Below, piece after piece: positions 1 through 13,177 of a stretch of 64,000 bases of DNA (position 1 is its first letter; every line of letters begins with the position of its first letter). The notes below the pieces were generated by a model. The model had not been told where the DNA came from and searched no databases. It worked only from the letters and a program-made list of their open reading frames with translations. The stretch spans positions 3,162,001-3,226,000 of the forward strand of contig OZ234496.1 in NCBI GenBank assembly GCA_965153455.1, read 5' to 3'. This DNA is from Sphagnum compactum (taxonomy: Eukaryota > Bryophyta > Sphagnopsida > Sphagnales). The position numbers and the translations under genes are program-made.

Positions 1-2470
1 TGCAAGAGCCATCAACAAACCACATTGACAAATCCTTGCACATTTGTACGTTGGTGGCCCACATGGGAGCCATTACTATGTCACCAAGAAAGGAGGTTGT
101 TAAGAAAAACAATTATCCTTTTAAACAAATTGCCTTAAGTGATGAGTGCGTTGACTTTTGTTTACAAACGACAATAAACATCCATTTTTTCTTGACATGG
201 TCATTACAAATGGGTCACAAAATGAGTAATGAAAGTTATTTGGAGAGGTTAATGCACATTGCAGAAGGATAGGAAGCTAAGAGAAAATGGATTTTAGAAA
301 AATAAAATAAAATGAGAAACAAAAGAAAATAGTGCATTCATGGTGCACCTTTGAAAGTATAATTTCTAGGATGACATCCACCATTGCCATTCCAAGTTTA
401 CAAAAAAGTAAGAAAACAAAGGTGATATGGAGAAAATCGCCTAACATTGCAAGTTCAAAGTAACTAGTTGGCAGGAGCTTGAACACATGTTATAGAAACT
501 TCATAGACAACAACAATGTTAGCAAACTAAGACAATGGTACTTATAGATTTAGAAGACAAAACATTTGTGGTTGAAGAGCAAGTGGAGGAAAAACCAATG
601 ACACCACTTGTAATGACTACAACACTAGCATCAAAACCTCACATAAGTACCCATTTTGCTCAACATGCAAATCAAATAGGTACAACAAGCCAACATGTAC
701 CATCAAATTTGCATTTTGTTAAGAGGCAGAAAGAAAAAATGTCCAAACCAATACTTCCAAAGGAGGAAGGCGAATATTAGTTTATACCAACACCACATAA
801 ACACATGACAATAGAACTTGAATGCATATAGGCATGGGTAAGTATGAAAGGAAGATAATGAACTTGTGTGAATGTTATAGGTTTAGTGGGATTGTTTTTC
901 ATCTATTGGACGACTCCGCAACATGATCTTTTAGTGTAAATTTTGAATACATGGAGGATCACCATAGATGATTATTTTTACACAAATGAAGAACAAGGTG
1001 GTGTGTATTAACAAACTTGTTATTACAAAAAAATTCAAGATTTTTAATACAAGTAACTTATAGATGGTTATTTACACAAATGACTATACAAAACATGCAT
1101 TTGCAAATATTACAATAGAACCTCATGCGCATGTTAGGAAGGACGAGTGGAAAGTTTCCAAGATGATGCATTCATATAACATCTGGTTTGCAATGCTATT
1201 GCAAATTAGTTACCAACACAAGTGGTTAAATTATTTCAACTTTTGGAATGTAATTACGTTCATGATTACAAATTCAAGAGATCCAGTTAATTGGGTTGAC
1301 ATCATGTTCAACCATATGAAGGAGTTGCAACCTTGATCCATAATTCAAACATAAATGCTGAATGGAACCGATAAGGTGGTGGAGAACAAGGATATTTGCA
1401 ATTCTATTCCATTGATTGAAATATTCATGCAAGACTAGTTTTTGGGAAAAGAGACACTAGAATTGGTACCCCCATCATCATCTAAAGGTGCAAGCGGCCA
1501 TAAGGTAAAACATGGTGCAACATTTACACAATAACTATCAACCACTTTGAATAGGTAATAATTAATCACCTAGGCAAGTAGACTGGGTGGAGCAAAAGCA
1601 TATGCATTTTTAGCACCAATATGTTATGTAGTTGGAGGAAGGAAAAGATGAAGGACCCTCTCTTTAGTGGCAAAAAAAGATGCAAGGACAACAAAAACAA
1701 CCAAAACCGAAATATAATGGCACACATGACAATGAAGTTAGACTTCAATTTCACATACGGGTCAAAGTCAACGTGCAAATTAAAACTCAAAGCAATGTTA
1801 GTTTCCTACACTTGCAATGGATGAAGACTTGAATATTTCCCACAACATGAACCTTTACACCAACATGAAACATTTGAACAACTTGAACCATTGGTGCGAT
1901 AGACAATACCTAAGCTAGAGCCAATTCAACCATGGCACACTAGGCTAAACCACAAATGGCGCACCTAAGTATTGAGGATATAAGGCTAAGATTTGATGCT
2001 AATACTTCAATAATAGATAGTTTGCTTATCACCCATTTAGTACGTCTTCAAACATTAATTCAAATAATGTTACACTTGGTTTTCATACACCAAATGTTGT
2101 AACAATGGGAGGAGGTGTTGATCCACACAAGCAAATGACAAGCATGTTTCAACAAGTGGTTGAATACAATCAACACATGTTTGATGTGTTGTTAAAGATG
2201 TCAAGGTTAACCAACACATGGTGGAAAAGAAACAACACGTTTAGAACTCATTAGAATAGGTGAAAACAAAAATTTAAAAACTACATCATGAGGTAAAGGA
2301 TAGGGACAAACATGTTGTTGTCATGCACCAAGATTTATTATTACTCAAACAGAAGTATACCAACAATGATGAACACGTGAAGGAATTTGAAAGGGTCACA
2401 TAAAAGAAGTTTCCTTTGCAACATGAGTATGAAAACAAGGAGTATTGGCATGTGAAACAATAAAACATTA
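1..2470 (+). pseudogene. Decayed open frame of unknown, possibly retroelement, origin
   Basis: Several broken plus-strand frames follow one another here (36-272, 535-780, 1064-1336, and a lysine/glutamate-rich stretch near 2285-2460). None is complete, and stops of the TAG/TAA kind interrupt them. The piece at 1064-1336 ends with a motif like DPVNWVDIMFNHM. This loosely resembles GEDINWASIFF in the minus-strand frame at 44739-45257, which suggests, weakly, the same kind of mobile-element protein. I do not recognise a named domain. The upstream end lies outside the window. Confidence 0.3.
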
Positions 2471-2779
2471 GTACAAATCTCGTTGTTTACAATCAACTAT
2501 GTGCAACTAAGTGCTGTTTGCAACTAAATTGGTTGTGTTTGCAACTACAAAATTGGTATTATATAATTTTTAGACCATATGATTGTGTGCAACTAACATG
2601 TAACTAGTAATGTACAAAATGGACACATGTTATAAAAATCATGGCCTAAGCTAATACATACTTGTGTTAATACACCTAATATATATATACCTAGGCTATG
2701 TATTATTGTTTTATACCTTTAGTACCAAGGTTAAATAAACCCATGCTAACTAATGCTACTCAAAACAAAAAATTGCCTA

Positions 2780-3440
2780 AACCTAAACTAAATTCACACT
2801 GATCAAGGTTAAACCTAAGTTAAACATTAACTATACTAACCATGTGGAATTAATCTAGGCTAAACCAGTCATGGTTAAACTAACTATGAAACTAAACTAA
2901 CCATAACAAATTAACTTTGGATAAATTAAGCTTGGTTAAAAGAAATTTGGCTAAATTAACATCATTAAACTAACTTTGACTAAATTAACCATGGCTAAAT
3001 TAACTTTGGTTAAATTAACCATTACTAAATTAACTTTGGCTAACCATCGCTAAATGTGATTCAATGGTTAAATTAACTTTGACTAAATTTACCATAACAA
3101 AACTAACTTTGGGTAAACTAATAATGGTTAAATTAACTTTGGTTAAACATGTCATGGCTAAATTAACCATGGTTGAACTAATGCGGAATTTAAATTAACC
3201 ATGGCTAAATTAATTAGGAAGTTAAACTAATTATAATTAAATTGAAATGCTTAAAGTAAACATAGTTAAATTAATTAATCTAGCTTTCTAGTTAGTTTAG
3301 CCATGAATAATTTAATCATGGTTAGTTTAACCATGGTTAATTTAACATTTTAATTAATATGATTATAGTTAATTTAGGGCAAAATTAATTTAACCATGGT
3401 TAATTTAGCCCCTAATTAATTTAGCCATGGTTAACATCAT
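2780..3440. repeat. AT-rich degenerate array of TTAAATTAACC/TTTGGTTAAA units with an orientation switch
   Basis: Short units of about 12-28 bp built from AAATTAAC, CCATGG and TTTGGTTAAA recur through this stretch. From about 2820 to 3250 the units read as AAATTAAC; from about 3290 to 3440 they read as GTTAATTT. The array is therefore two oppositely oriented blocks meeting near 3270. Many junctions form the palindrome TTAACCATGGTTAA. No coding potential is visible. Confidence 0.75.
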
Positions 3441-3479
3441 TAATTGTATTATTCTTAATTATGCTAGTATACTTATGGT

Positions 3480-5250
3480 TAATTGGTTATATTACCTAGC
3501 CTATAAGTACCCTAACTTAGGCTAGTTCCTAGCTTAAAATTGATAATATCATAATAGGGTCAAAGCACAATCAAATATACACAAAAAAATGGCTCTAAGT
3601 AATTGTAATCATCTTTTTACACATAATTAGAAAAAAGTAAAGTCAAAACCTTTTCAATCATTGTTGAACCATCATGGTGCACAATAATATTGAATTTATA
3701 GTATGTTGTATACAAAGTTTGGAATTTTTGTGTGTACTAAAAGTAGGTCAGAAATATTTTTGAAATTGATTGGTGGAATTGTGTTAAAAAATACTTTATG
3801 TATTCAAACAATAGGCAAAATTTCATGTTTTGATCACAAATTTAATTAAAGGATTTTGACGGAATTCAGGTAGGAAAGTTTGCATAATGGTTTGCCCATG
3901 TTGTTGTGGAAAACTATGGTGTCACCAAAAAGGAAAGTATACAAAGATCTATGGCCACTCTAACCATCAACATAGATGTAATGGAGTTCTATTCACATAG
4001 TCACTAGACGAAATTGATGATCAATATGTATACCTTACCCTAAGGTGAAATTTCATCATTAAAGAATCTTTAAAATAATGAAATGAAATTTTGTAAAAAA
4101 TATGAAGTTGACATGTTGAAAATCATTATAATTATCATAGGCTACATTTTGAATAATTTCATTACTCATCACACGATATTATAATAGATGATGGAAAAAT
4201 GTATAATTTCAAAATTTAAAAATTCACTTTTTGAAAAAAACAAATTATTCATTTTGTCAATGTGGAAACTGACCCTAGGCTACATTATATATATCAACTG
4301 AAAATATTTTCTACCCAACAAAAGACAGGTAGTATTAAGACTATGGACTTTGATGGATTAGCACACTCAAACCTCCTTTCAAAGTGGGTTATCATGGTTT
4401 TTGGTTATGGTCATTCCAACAACAGATTCAAACAATAGAAACACCCTGCCCCCATGTTTCCTAACTGAACCCTAATTGACTTATAAAGTTGAATTAAAGG
4501 TGGAGATGGCACTGATAAACAATTGTTTTGGCAGAACAATTGACAATCTTCAATTCTTCCAGGTTCTCCCAACTAAAGAAATATTGCTCAAAGCTCCCAA
4601 ATAAATAAACAAATAACAACTCAAGCATGTTGAACTTAAGTAGAACGATCCACAATAAATTAGCCCAATGATCCCCTAGAGTTTCTCATCATTTCCATCA
4701 AATGTCCTTATTGACTTTCTATAGATTGGCATTCTGCTTCCTAACTCAAGCGCAATGGAAATCGTGGAACTAGTTAACAAAACCAATTTCCAATCTCAGG
4801 CATTCTGCCCAAAAATTGGCACATCATCACCAGCTCTCACAACTATCACTCTCACAAAAGGAAGAATCAAAGTGCTTACCTTCCTTCGTCATCAAACGTT
4901 TATCCTCCACTCCAACAAGATGCACCATCATCCTCCTAACAATTCTGAAGCACCTCCATCAACCAACATGAAAGACAGCACACCAAAGTTCATAACATGC
5001 AAACAACAAAACACCCAAAAAAAAAGGAAAAAAGAAAAAGAAAAAGGAATTGCAGCTTCCTCAAATTCTCTTGATCACCAACCGTCTCCACTTTTGGCAC
5101 TTTCTACCGGTCACACTCTACACAACAATTCATCCATTAAGATAATTCCTCATCCCACCTTCCAATTAGGGCTTATTCACACAAAAGAAAAAACCTAGAC
5201 ATTGGTCCAGGTCGCAGTGGACCCAGGAGTTTTCCAATGGTCTCATCCAA
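3480..5250. other. Non-coding AT-rich spacer
   Basis: I see no supportable gene here. One open frame at 4755-5198 is short, compositionally plain and lacks a recognisable motif or splice context. The region is most likely intergenic, with old unrecognised transposon sequence. Confidence 0.4.
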
Positions 5251-5283
5251 AAAAGCCAGGTACCATGATATGGTACAATTAGG

Positions 5284-5868
5284 CCCCCCCCCCATCCCCC
5301 CCCAAATGTCCCTTCATTCCCATTGCCAATTTGTTAGGTATTCTTTTGCAATAAAGATTAGCACATTTACAGCAAACAACAACCCTAATATACAAAGTAA
5401 GTTAATAAGCTAACAAAACAAAGGTCTCACACATTGCATAAAATCAAATTCTAAGCCCCTCCTCCCCCCCCCAACTCTAAATCATTTTGTTGATTGTAAA
5501 CGTTTCCAGTTTGCACCTAGTATCCCAGGAATTGTATTTGATGCCTTAGGGGAAAGTAAAATAGGAGCCCTAGTTCCATAGGATCGGAGGCTCTCATGCA
5601 GGAATGATTAATTGCCTCCCCTTTGGTCTATTATCCTTTTGCCCAAAACAACCAAAAAACGCCAAAACGCCAACCCAAATTAAACCAAAAAACTATAACC
5701 CAAAGACACTAGAGCCCAATGGCTGCGTTTATAACCACCTTAAAATTTTCCGCTAACTTCGAAATTTTGGTTGTTTTTAGTCTCGTAGGGGAAGAACCAA
5801 TGCTCGGCTCTGCTTTTTTCCTTTGGGGGGGGGGGGGGGCTGGGTGAGGTGAGGAGGGGGGGGGGGGG
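5284..5868. repeat. Cluster of homopolymer C and G tracts
   Basis: C runs lie at 5284-5293, 5296-5303 and near 5465-5472. G runs lie at 5825-5839 (15 G) and 5856-5868 (13 G). The two G runs are 16 bases apart, with smaller GGG and GG groups between them, so the G-rich strand could form a four-stranded structure upstream of the next gene. Homopolymer lengths are also prone to sequencing error. Confidence 0.7.
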
Positions 5869-5914
5869 TGTGTGTTTCTCTGTATTTCAGGGTTCTAATC
5901 TGTTTGTGTTTTTG

Positions 5915-6335
5915 ATGGCGAAGAAATTATACGTTTTGAAGTTGCAAAGAAGAAATTTGTTTGTTTTAATGGCGAAAAAAGAAAGAAATTGGCGATCGTG
6001 TCTTTGTTCTTGTGTTTTGGATTGCCAGGAAGAAAATTGTGTGTTGAAGGCGAAGAGGAAAGAAATTGGCGATGCTGTATTTTAATGAAAAAGAGGCTAG
6101 AATTTTGTTTTGGGGTGCTTTGATCGCAGAGAAGAAATTTGCGTTTAGAATATGAAGGCAAAGCAGAAATTGGTGTGTGTGTGTGTGTGTGTTTTGGGTT
6201 CTTTGGGTGGTGTTTAGGATATGCTAATGACAAATTTGTGAACTTTGATGGCAAAGAAAAGAAATTGGCGAGATGGGTGGCGGTGTGTGGTGTTTGGATG
6301 GCGAAGAAGAAGAAGAAATTGGCAATTATGAGCTT
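5915..6335 (+). repeat. Degenerate purine-rich direct repeats (AAGAAATTGGCGA type)
   Basis: The block GGCGAAGAA...AAGAAATTGGCGA recurs at least five times, for example near 5980, 6055, 6165, 6260 and 6305, separated by TG-rich spacers including a (GT)n run at about 6174-6191. It could be an old tandem duplication. Open frames on either strand here are by-products of the repeated composition. Confidence 0.5.
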
Positions 6336-6445
6336 TATGTTTATGGTTGTACATGGTCGGGATGTTGAGGCAGGCAGTGGCATTGAATAATGAGCTGCAG
6401 CAGCCTGGCTAGCAATCACCGCTTCCAACTTCCATCGCTCTCGTC

Positions 6446-6448
<3 letters not shown>

Positions 6449-6488
<40 letters not shown>
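6449..6488 (+). repeat. (CT)n microsatellite in probable 5' leader
   Basis: About 20 uninterrupted CT units lie roughly 490 bases upstream of the start codon at 6980. CT/GA tracts are common in plant 5' leaders and proximal promoters, which is consistent with transcription of the downstream gene starting near here. The start site itself is not shown by sequence alone. Confidence 0.8.
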
Positions 6489-6491
<3 letters not shown>

Positions 6492-6979
6492 GAGCCCGTG
6501 ATTCTCGCTCTACTCCGTGCGTTGCCAGCGATGGCGATTTTAATATTATTACCCCAGGATAGTAATACTAGTACAGAGCAGCTTCAACTCCTCCACTTTC
6601 TCGCACCAACTTTCTTTAATGAATTCCCGTTTCTCCAAGCTCTACCCATTTGGGCTCCATCGACGCCTCCAGTTTCCAGCTGCAGCAGCTCTTCTTTTGC
6701 AGTGTACACATTCCACTTCCCTGGAAACGGAGGACGACAATCACAAGAGGAGACAAGCAGCAGCAGCAGTGGTTGGGAGTATCGACCTGATCAATAGATT
6801 GAGATCAATGCATGATGATCTTCCTTCTGCAGGCTTGAGGAGCTGTGTGCTGTGGCGATAGAATCTATACAGCAGCTTCTGTTTGTACGATGCATGCGAG
6901 CTCTTGACCCATCCAGCGCGTTCGTATTCCGCTCGTCTTCTTCTTCTTCTTCTTCTGCTGCTTCTTTGACCACGAGGCG

Positions 6980-9086
6980 ATGGCGCAGGTCAAAGAGCAG
7001 GTTCAGAAATGGAATCCCAATCCAGTGCAGGAGAATGGAACTGTGCAGCACAACACACTAGGTCAACTTCGGGATTCCGTTTCTCCAGAGCCCCTGCTGC
7101 CGGCAGGGAAGATCGAGCTCCAGGTTGTGCCCAAGGTTTCAAATGCAGAAGAAAAAGAAGAAGAAGAAATTGGGGCTCCTCCTGTTTGCGCGCTAGAGCT
7201 GCCAGCAGTGGCGGATGAGCTCCAGAAGGGAGGGGATGTTCAGGGTGGTGGTTTTGCAGCGGCGGATGAGCTCGAGGCCGATCATGAAGTTCGGATCACT
7301 GTTTCTTCAAGGATTGCCGCAATAGAGAAAGAAGTTCGAGGAATTGCTGCAGCAAACGGAGATCAAAGCTCCGCCGCCAGCTTCCGTACCTGGTTTATTC
7401 CAGTGGGAGTTCAGCCGGAGGCCGAGAGCACAGTGCAAAAGAGTTTGAGTTCAGCAGCAGAACAGAGCAGCAGTCCGTCTCTCAAGCTTCATGAACAAAA
7501 CGTTGAAGCCAAAACTGGAAGACAAGACCAGGGCCGGCGGATTGCTGCCATACCCAAAGACACTGGAGTAGCTCAGCATGTCGGGAGCGTTCGTACCATA
7601 TTCTCTGCATTGGGAGTTGCTGAGCAGGAGGCCGTCGCAGCGCAAAATGCAACTGTACAGCAGAAGAAGCTCCCTGCAGAAATTGGAGGAGTCGCCACTG
7701 GAGGACATGAAGCTCTAGATCGAGGCAAGGGGAGTCTCGCAAAGCTTCCTTCAGGGAATGTGGGCAGAGGGACAGGACAACTACGCAATGCCATAGCCAA
7801 AGGCTCGCGCTCACCACGCAACAATAACAACAATCCTAGTCCCGGGCCCGCATGGACAAGCTCAACGAAGCTAACAGTGGCAACAGCAACGAGTCCATCG
7901 CCCAAGAAAGTCGTCACTCCCACTAAGCATGGCCTCAAGATGAAGAAAGCAGCGGCGACAACAAGCAAAGAAGTGAAAGCTTCTTCTTCAAACCTGAGGA
8001 CCACCACCTCCCACGAGATACCCATCACAGACTATCCGCGACCCAAAGCCATCGCCTGCTCTAATCTTGTTAGCAAATCCATGGACTCAACAGCAAATCC
8101 TGGTAGCTTCTGCCAGGTTCCAGTTTCTCCTTTCTTCAGCAATGGAGGTCACGACGCAGCAGCTTCTAGTAAGCTAATCACCGAGTCAATCCTCCTCTCG
8201 CCAAGCTTGGAGGGCAAGGACCAGAGTGCTGCAGCAGCTTCTCTTCAGCTCGACAGCAAATCTTTTGCCACAGTCAACACCAGCAACACCAACAACAAAG
8301 GAAGTGAGACCATCAAAGACCAGCTTCAAGAGGATGATGATGATGATGATGATGAGGTACTTGCATTCTTCCATATCCACTCTCTGGTATTCTACAGAAA
8401 ACCTTTCCTCAAGGTTCTTAATCCTGATCTACAGTTGATCATTCTACTCTCCATAGAATTGTGCTCAGGTTCTTTCATTCTTGTCATCTTGTTGTTGCAA
8501 GGTTTTGGGATTCTTGTAGTTTGTTTTGGGATTTATTTCTTTGCCAGTTTTTTTGCTCATGTTGGTTTTCTCTTGCGAATGGCGATGGATGGATTGATAG
8601 GATAAGGTTGCACTGATGTGCACCAGCAGCAGCACCAGTAGCGTGGCTGAAACAAACAGATTATCTGGAGATTTGGGGAGACTGCTTGGTAGTGTGTACG
8701 GCAAGCTGAGACGGTCAAGCTCCGGATCAGAGACAAACACAAAATCATCAGCAAGGCGCAGCAGCACATCATCCTCAAACCAAAGGATTATATCAAAAGG
8801 AGTAGGAGTAGGAGGAGGAGGGGGAGGAGGAGTGAAGCTGCTGCAAACATCATCATCAAGAAAATCTTCTTTGGGTTGCAGCAGTGGCAGCTTGGGGGCA
8901 CAGAAGTTTGAGATTGGGAGTCATACCAGCTTGAAGTTGCTGCAAGAACGCTGTTCCATAGAGCTCAAAGATTCTGCCAGTAAGGCAACTGGGACAACAC
9001 ACAAGAAGAAGAAGACAAGAGACTTAGGTCCACACCGGCATTATTATAGAGGCATTACAATGAAGCTCGAGCAAAAACTCAAGTAG
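6980..9086 (+). CDS. Two-exon gene for a disordered, low-complexity protein of unknown function (618 aa)
   Basis: Exon 1 is 6980-8356 (459 codons). Exon 2 is 8607-9086, including the stop. The intron (250 nt) begins GTACTT after an Asp8-Glu run and ends GATAAG; both exons join in phase 0. Without splicing the frame runs into a hydrophobic, intron-like tail and stops at 8605, so the spliced form is preferred. The predicted protein is rich in Ala, Ser, Gln and Lys. It has two imperfect repeats (RIAAIEKE at residues 111-118 with FRTWFIPVGV at 135-144; RIAAIPKD at 187-194 with VRTIFSALGV at 204-213), a basic, Ser/Pro/Thr-rich middle, an acidic run near 452-459 and a Gly run in exon 2. No signal peptide or membrane segment is evident. 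I recognise no family. GC content is above that of the surroundings, as expected for a genuine exon. The start is the first ATG of the long frame (context GGCGATGG); an upstream non-coding exon is possible. Confidence 0.65.
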
Positions 9087-9757
9087 GCTAAACATTTCGC
9101 TCCAGGGGCCTGAATACATGTTTGTTTGTTTGTTTGTTTGTTGTTGTTGCAGCTGACAAATTTTGTCTTTTGATTTTGAGTAGTGGTTCCAAGTCCATCA
9201 CCAATTTCTGTACAAGTTTGATATGAAACTTGTAAAAGCTTTTCTGATGTACCTAACAAGTTTGGTGGATTGATAATTTTTTTTGCAGCAGCTGAATAGA
9301 AGAAAAGCAAGCAACAAGCTCTTATGCTTTTTGTTTCAGTGTTTTACAAAAATGTGAGATTCAACAAAGGAGACTGCTGCCATTATGTAGCCAGCAGCTT
9401 AGGTTAGAGAGACTTTTTTGTCAGATATTTGTATCATGCAAATCCTCTGCACCCCTTGTAAAAATCTTTCTTTCACATAGGACATCAAAATTGCAATGAT
9501 GTTGTCTTGAGCACATTCATTCAAAAACAGAGCTTGAAGTTTGCCATGAATAACTAGTCTCTAGAAGACAAAATCTGATTTCATAGTGTGGAAAACTTAG
9601 AACTCAGAGAAATCTTAAGTCTTAAGAGGATAATGAATTTAGGGACTAATTTGGAGACTAGGTACCATCCAAACATCCCCATAAATCTATCATTCTTAGC
9701 TTTTGAGCTTCTTAATCAGTGCTACAAGAATGCAACCAAAGTTGGCCAAGGCAAAAA

Positions 9758-9862
9758 CCATTCTTTTAAGACTTTCAAAATGCATTCTCACACATTCTTT
9801 AAGACTTTCAAAAAATGCATTCTCACACATTCTTTATAAGACTTTGAAAATGCATTCTCACT
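9758..9862 (+). repeat. Three tandem copies of a ~35-bp unit
   Basis: The unit ATTCTTTAAGACTTTCAAAA followed by ATGCATTCTCACAC occurs three times in a row with small length changes. No coding meaning is apparent. Confidence 0.8.
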
Positions 9863-12800
9863 TTGAGAGTTGAGATTTGAAGAGAACATCAAATATTTGA
9901 AATATGGTTCAAAAATCAACTCATATCCAAATTGAATGAGCTTGGGGTCAGTGGAGAATAAAGATCCTCAAAAATTAGTTATTAATTATTGGGCTTGCAT
10001 GTCCCAACATATTGTGGTTTCCAAATCTACACAATCCTTTGAAGTATTAAATACAACTTGTTGGAATAAAGAGATTGGAATAAATAGAATAGGTGTGGAT
10101 AAGCACAACTAAGAATACATTTATGCCACCATCTCTAAAGAAAGTATCAAAAGTTTCTTTCCTCCTCATCAGGAACTAATGCATAATCTCATATCTGCTA
10201 TCTGCTAGCATCTCATTCATCTCTCATCTGCTAAACCTTTGGCATGGCTTGCCATGTTTCTATATGGTTTGGGGGAAGCTCATGTATCCTACAATTTCAC
10301 ATCTATTGGATTTAGTAGTTGGATGAGGGAAATGTGTTTGGATTTGAAGTTCCATACATCATTGAAAAGATTTGGACAAGGGCATAGAGGAATGAGCTTA
10401 CATGCCCAAATCAAGTATGCCTTTTGGAATTATGACATTATGAAGTTTTGAAACAAGTTTTCAAAATTTGAGAATTAGGCATCAAATCCTTCTCATGTTT
10501 GTTTTATGCTGATTTAGTTGAAGGTCTTCTACTAGCAATAGTGCAATTTTTTTATCCCAAAGCTTTTTGTGTTTAAACTAGTGTTGGCCGGTATTACTTT
10601 TTAAAAGAACATTTGGTCCCAATTTTGACATTAAATAAAACTTGAAGGTTCTTTTAAGTGTGAATTTGAGCTTGGTTTTTCAAATTTTTAAACTTTATAG
10701 TTTTAGTTTTTACACATTTTTCAAATCAAGAATTTGGAGTCCTAATTCAAGAATCGAGTTCAATTCTATGTATACTTGCTACAGACTCCCCAATGCTAGA
10801 CAATGTATAGGTAGACAGTTTTCCAATGAATTAAAATTGGGGTTTATATGTTTGTATATTCATGGAGTTTTACAACTAACTAAAATGAATATTTACATAT
10901 AAAATTTAGCCTACTTGCTAACTTTTCAAAAAGGTTCAACTTGCTTACCTAAAGAGCTCGAACCTATGTTTAAAAAATGATTTATCTAATTAAAAATTCC
11001 AATCCCCTCCTCCACCCCCCTCCCAATTGTTCCCTGATTTGGTTCTTGTGCCCGTTCCAAAAAAAATAAAATAACATGTGCTTGAGTCTAGGTCATAAGA
11101 ACCTGAACCCCTAGTTTAACACTGTAAATTGGGTAACTTGCTAAAACTGGTTTAAACATACTAATTGAGAAGAGCTACAAAATACACCTTAAGTTTTGAA
11201 TTTTCCACCACGAGAACCATTTGATGAGGCCAATTATTTCTATTGGCCATGTCATGTCTTCATCCCCAAATCATCCCAAAAGGTGCTTACAAAAATGGCA
11301 CGTTGAAATCGATTTTTCATGCCACAACTTTAGGATGGTTATAAATTGTCTAAATAGTAATCTATATTTCTAATCCTCAACCATTGATTCTTCTTGTGGC
11401 CAAATTTTCATTATTTTGCACACAAAAAGAAAAAGAAATATATATATTTTTCCTAAAGATAATGACGACTTTGCTAGATAAAAAAAAAGCTGTATTTAAC
11501 ACTAAAATATGATATTTTAAAGTGCAAAGAACCTTCATACAACTCAACCAAAACCCCAGTCTGTCTGTATAGGAGAAGGGCCTGAGTACAGGCCCTTTCG
11601 TTATTTGAGATCTGTGCCCGAGGCCGGTAGGCTGAGGGAACACGTCAAAAATCATGTAAGGTCCTTTTCCAACATAAAGCAGAGCTGGGATTTTTTCACT
11701 TTTTAGAAATAGAGGCAGGCTGGATGGTACCTTCCGCTGGTAAGAAGATCCCAGTACAGCCTGGCTGGTACCTTCAGAAGTACCGCAGAAGATACCGCTT
11801 GCTGAAAGCAGGTTTCTTGGGGCAGGTAAGGAAATACAATGGAAAAATCCAGGTGTGCTTTACGTCTGGGGAATGTAACAACCGGTTGTGATGCTCTATT
11901 TAACCACATTTTCAGGCTTTTCCTTGCGTGAGAGGCAAGCAATTTGCTGGTTCCACTTTTGTTGCGGTCAGATTTACTTGTAGTGTGAATGGATGTCAAG
12001 AACCCACTTGAGGTGTGAATCAATGAGGGGGGGAATCTAATTATGCTCTGGAACAGGCCGCCAAAAAACCTGTTCCCACCTAAGGAAATGAAGGCTTGTG
12101 CTACCGAGCTCTCGTCTTTTTCCTAGATGGAAGGGGACTTGTGGTCTTAACCAGGCCTGTTCCATAGTACATGAATCACGGACAAGGATGAAGCAGCACT
12201 TGGAGCTTCCATATCCCCATTGTACCATTAAAAAAGTTAAAGGTCAGCCGAACAAAAAGCTGGCCACCTTTTTGTATTTGGGTTTTATCTTGAATTGATT
12301 GACTCCCATTGAGAATTCCCAACACTACCACACACAAGTAGCCATGCTGAAACTTGCATGCCTCAGAACCTCGTTACGACTTGCATACCAACTGTGGCCA
12401 ACTGTGAGTTCTGAAATGAGGTTCTGAGGTGGTATGCCAGTTGATTATGTCTCTCTTGGGTATGGGGTTAATCAGTATTTTCTAAAGCAATTGAGCAACC
12501 AAAGAAACTACTAGGCTAGCATAGCATCATCAAAATTGGGATTTTCCAAAGCAACTTGTCAGTTCAGAATACATTAAACATACTAAAGAATGGGTACCAT
12601 GTGCTTGGCTGCCTGATTCTACAAGCTGAATCACCACCTCTAGTCCTACAGTCCATACAAGCTACAGAGAGAGGATGAAAACAGCAGCACGGCCTGCTTT
12701 TAAAGAGTTTGTAAACTGCAGTAAGGGCCATCCCTACAGAAAGAATTTTCCATCACAACGTGCTGTTGGGGGAGTTTGCTTAAACGTTAATGCCAGGGAA

Positions 12801-13154
12801 GCTGCTAAATATGCCGGGGAACTAACCCTTGATGGCCACAAGCCTGGCAGAATCTGCTCCACCAAGGCCCCCTTCCTGCTACTATGCGGTGTTGGGCTCA
12901 ATATTGTCAAAGGACAAAAGTGCCCAACAAAAAAAGAACTCTTCTATAATGTTTAGGGGTTAAGAGTGGGAAGGATCTTATTCCTCTTCAAGAGTGAGAT
13001 AGGTCTTACTCTCACCTCTTTAAGAGTGGGATCTTCCTCTTATAAAGAAGGTCCTTGCCACTCTTAACAAGGATGAGATCAAATCTTCCACTCCTGCACT
13101 TGGTCTTGCACCTTGTGCTTTCCGTACCTTTAGGGTCATGATAACCTTTGTCTT

Positions 13155-13177
13155 GGGCTTTACAATGTGTAAAGCCC
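13155..13177. other. Perfect 10-bp hairpin
   Basis: GGGCTTTACA at 13155-13164 and TGTAAAGCCC at 13168-13177 are exact reverse complements around the loop ATG. It lies just upstream of the LTR-like repeat. Its role is unknown. Confidence 0.6.

Noticed and set aside
5895-6428. 177-codon minus-strand frame rich in Ser, Phe and Thr
   Set aside because: It is generated by the purine-rich AAGAAATTGGCGA repeats on the other strand.
7573-8028. 151-codon minus-strand frame inside the 6980-9086 gene
   Set aside because: Antisense shadow of a GC-richer exon, with no splice context or motif.
8357-8605. Read-through hydrophobic C-terminus of the 6980 gene as a membrane anchor
   Set aside because: A phase-compatible GT-AG intron joins the frame to a Ser/Gly/Lys-rich exon of similar composition, so the hydrophobic stretch is better explained as intron.
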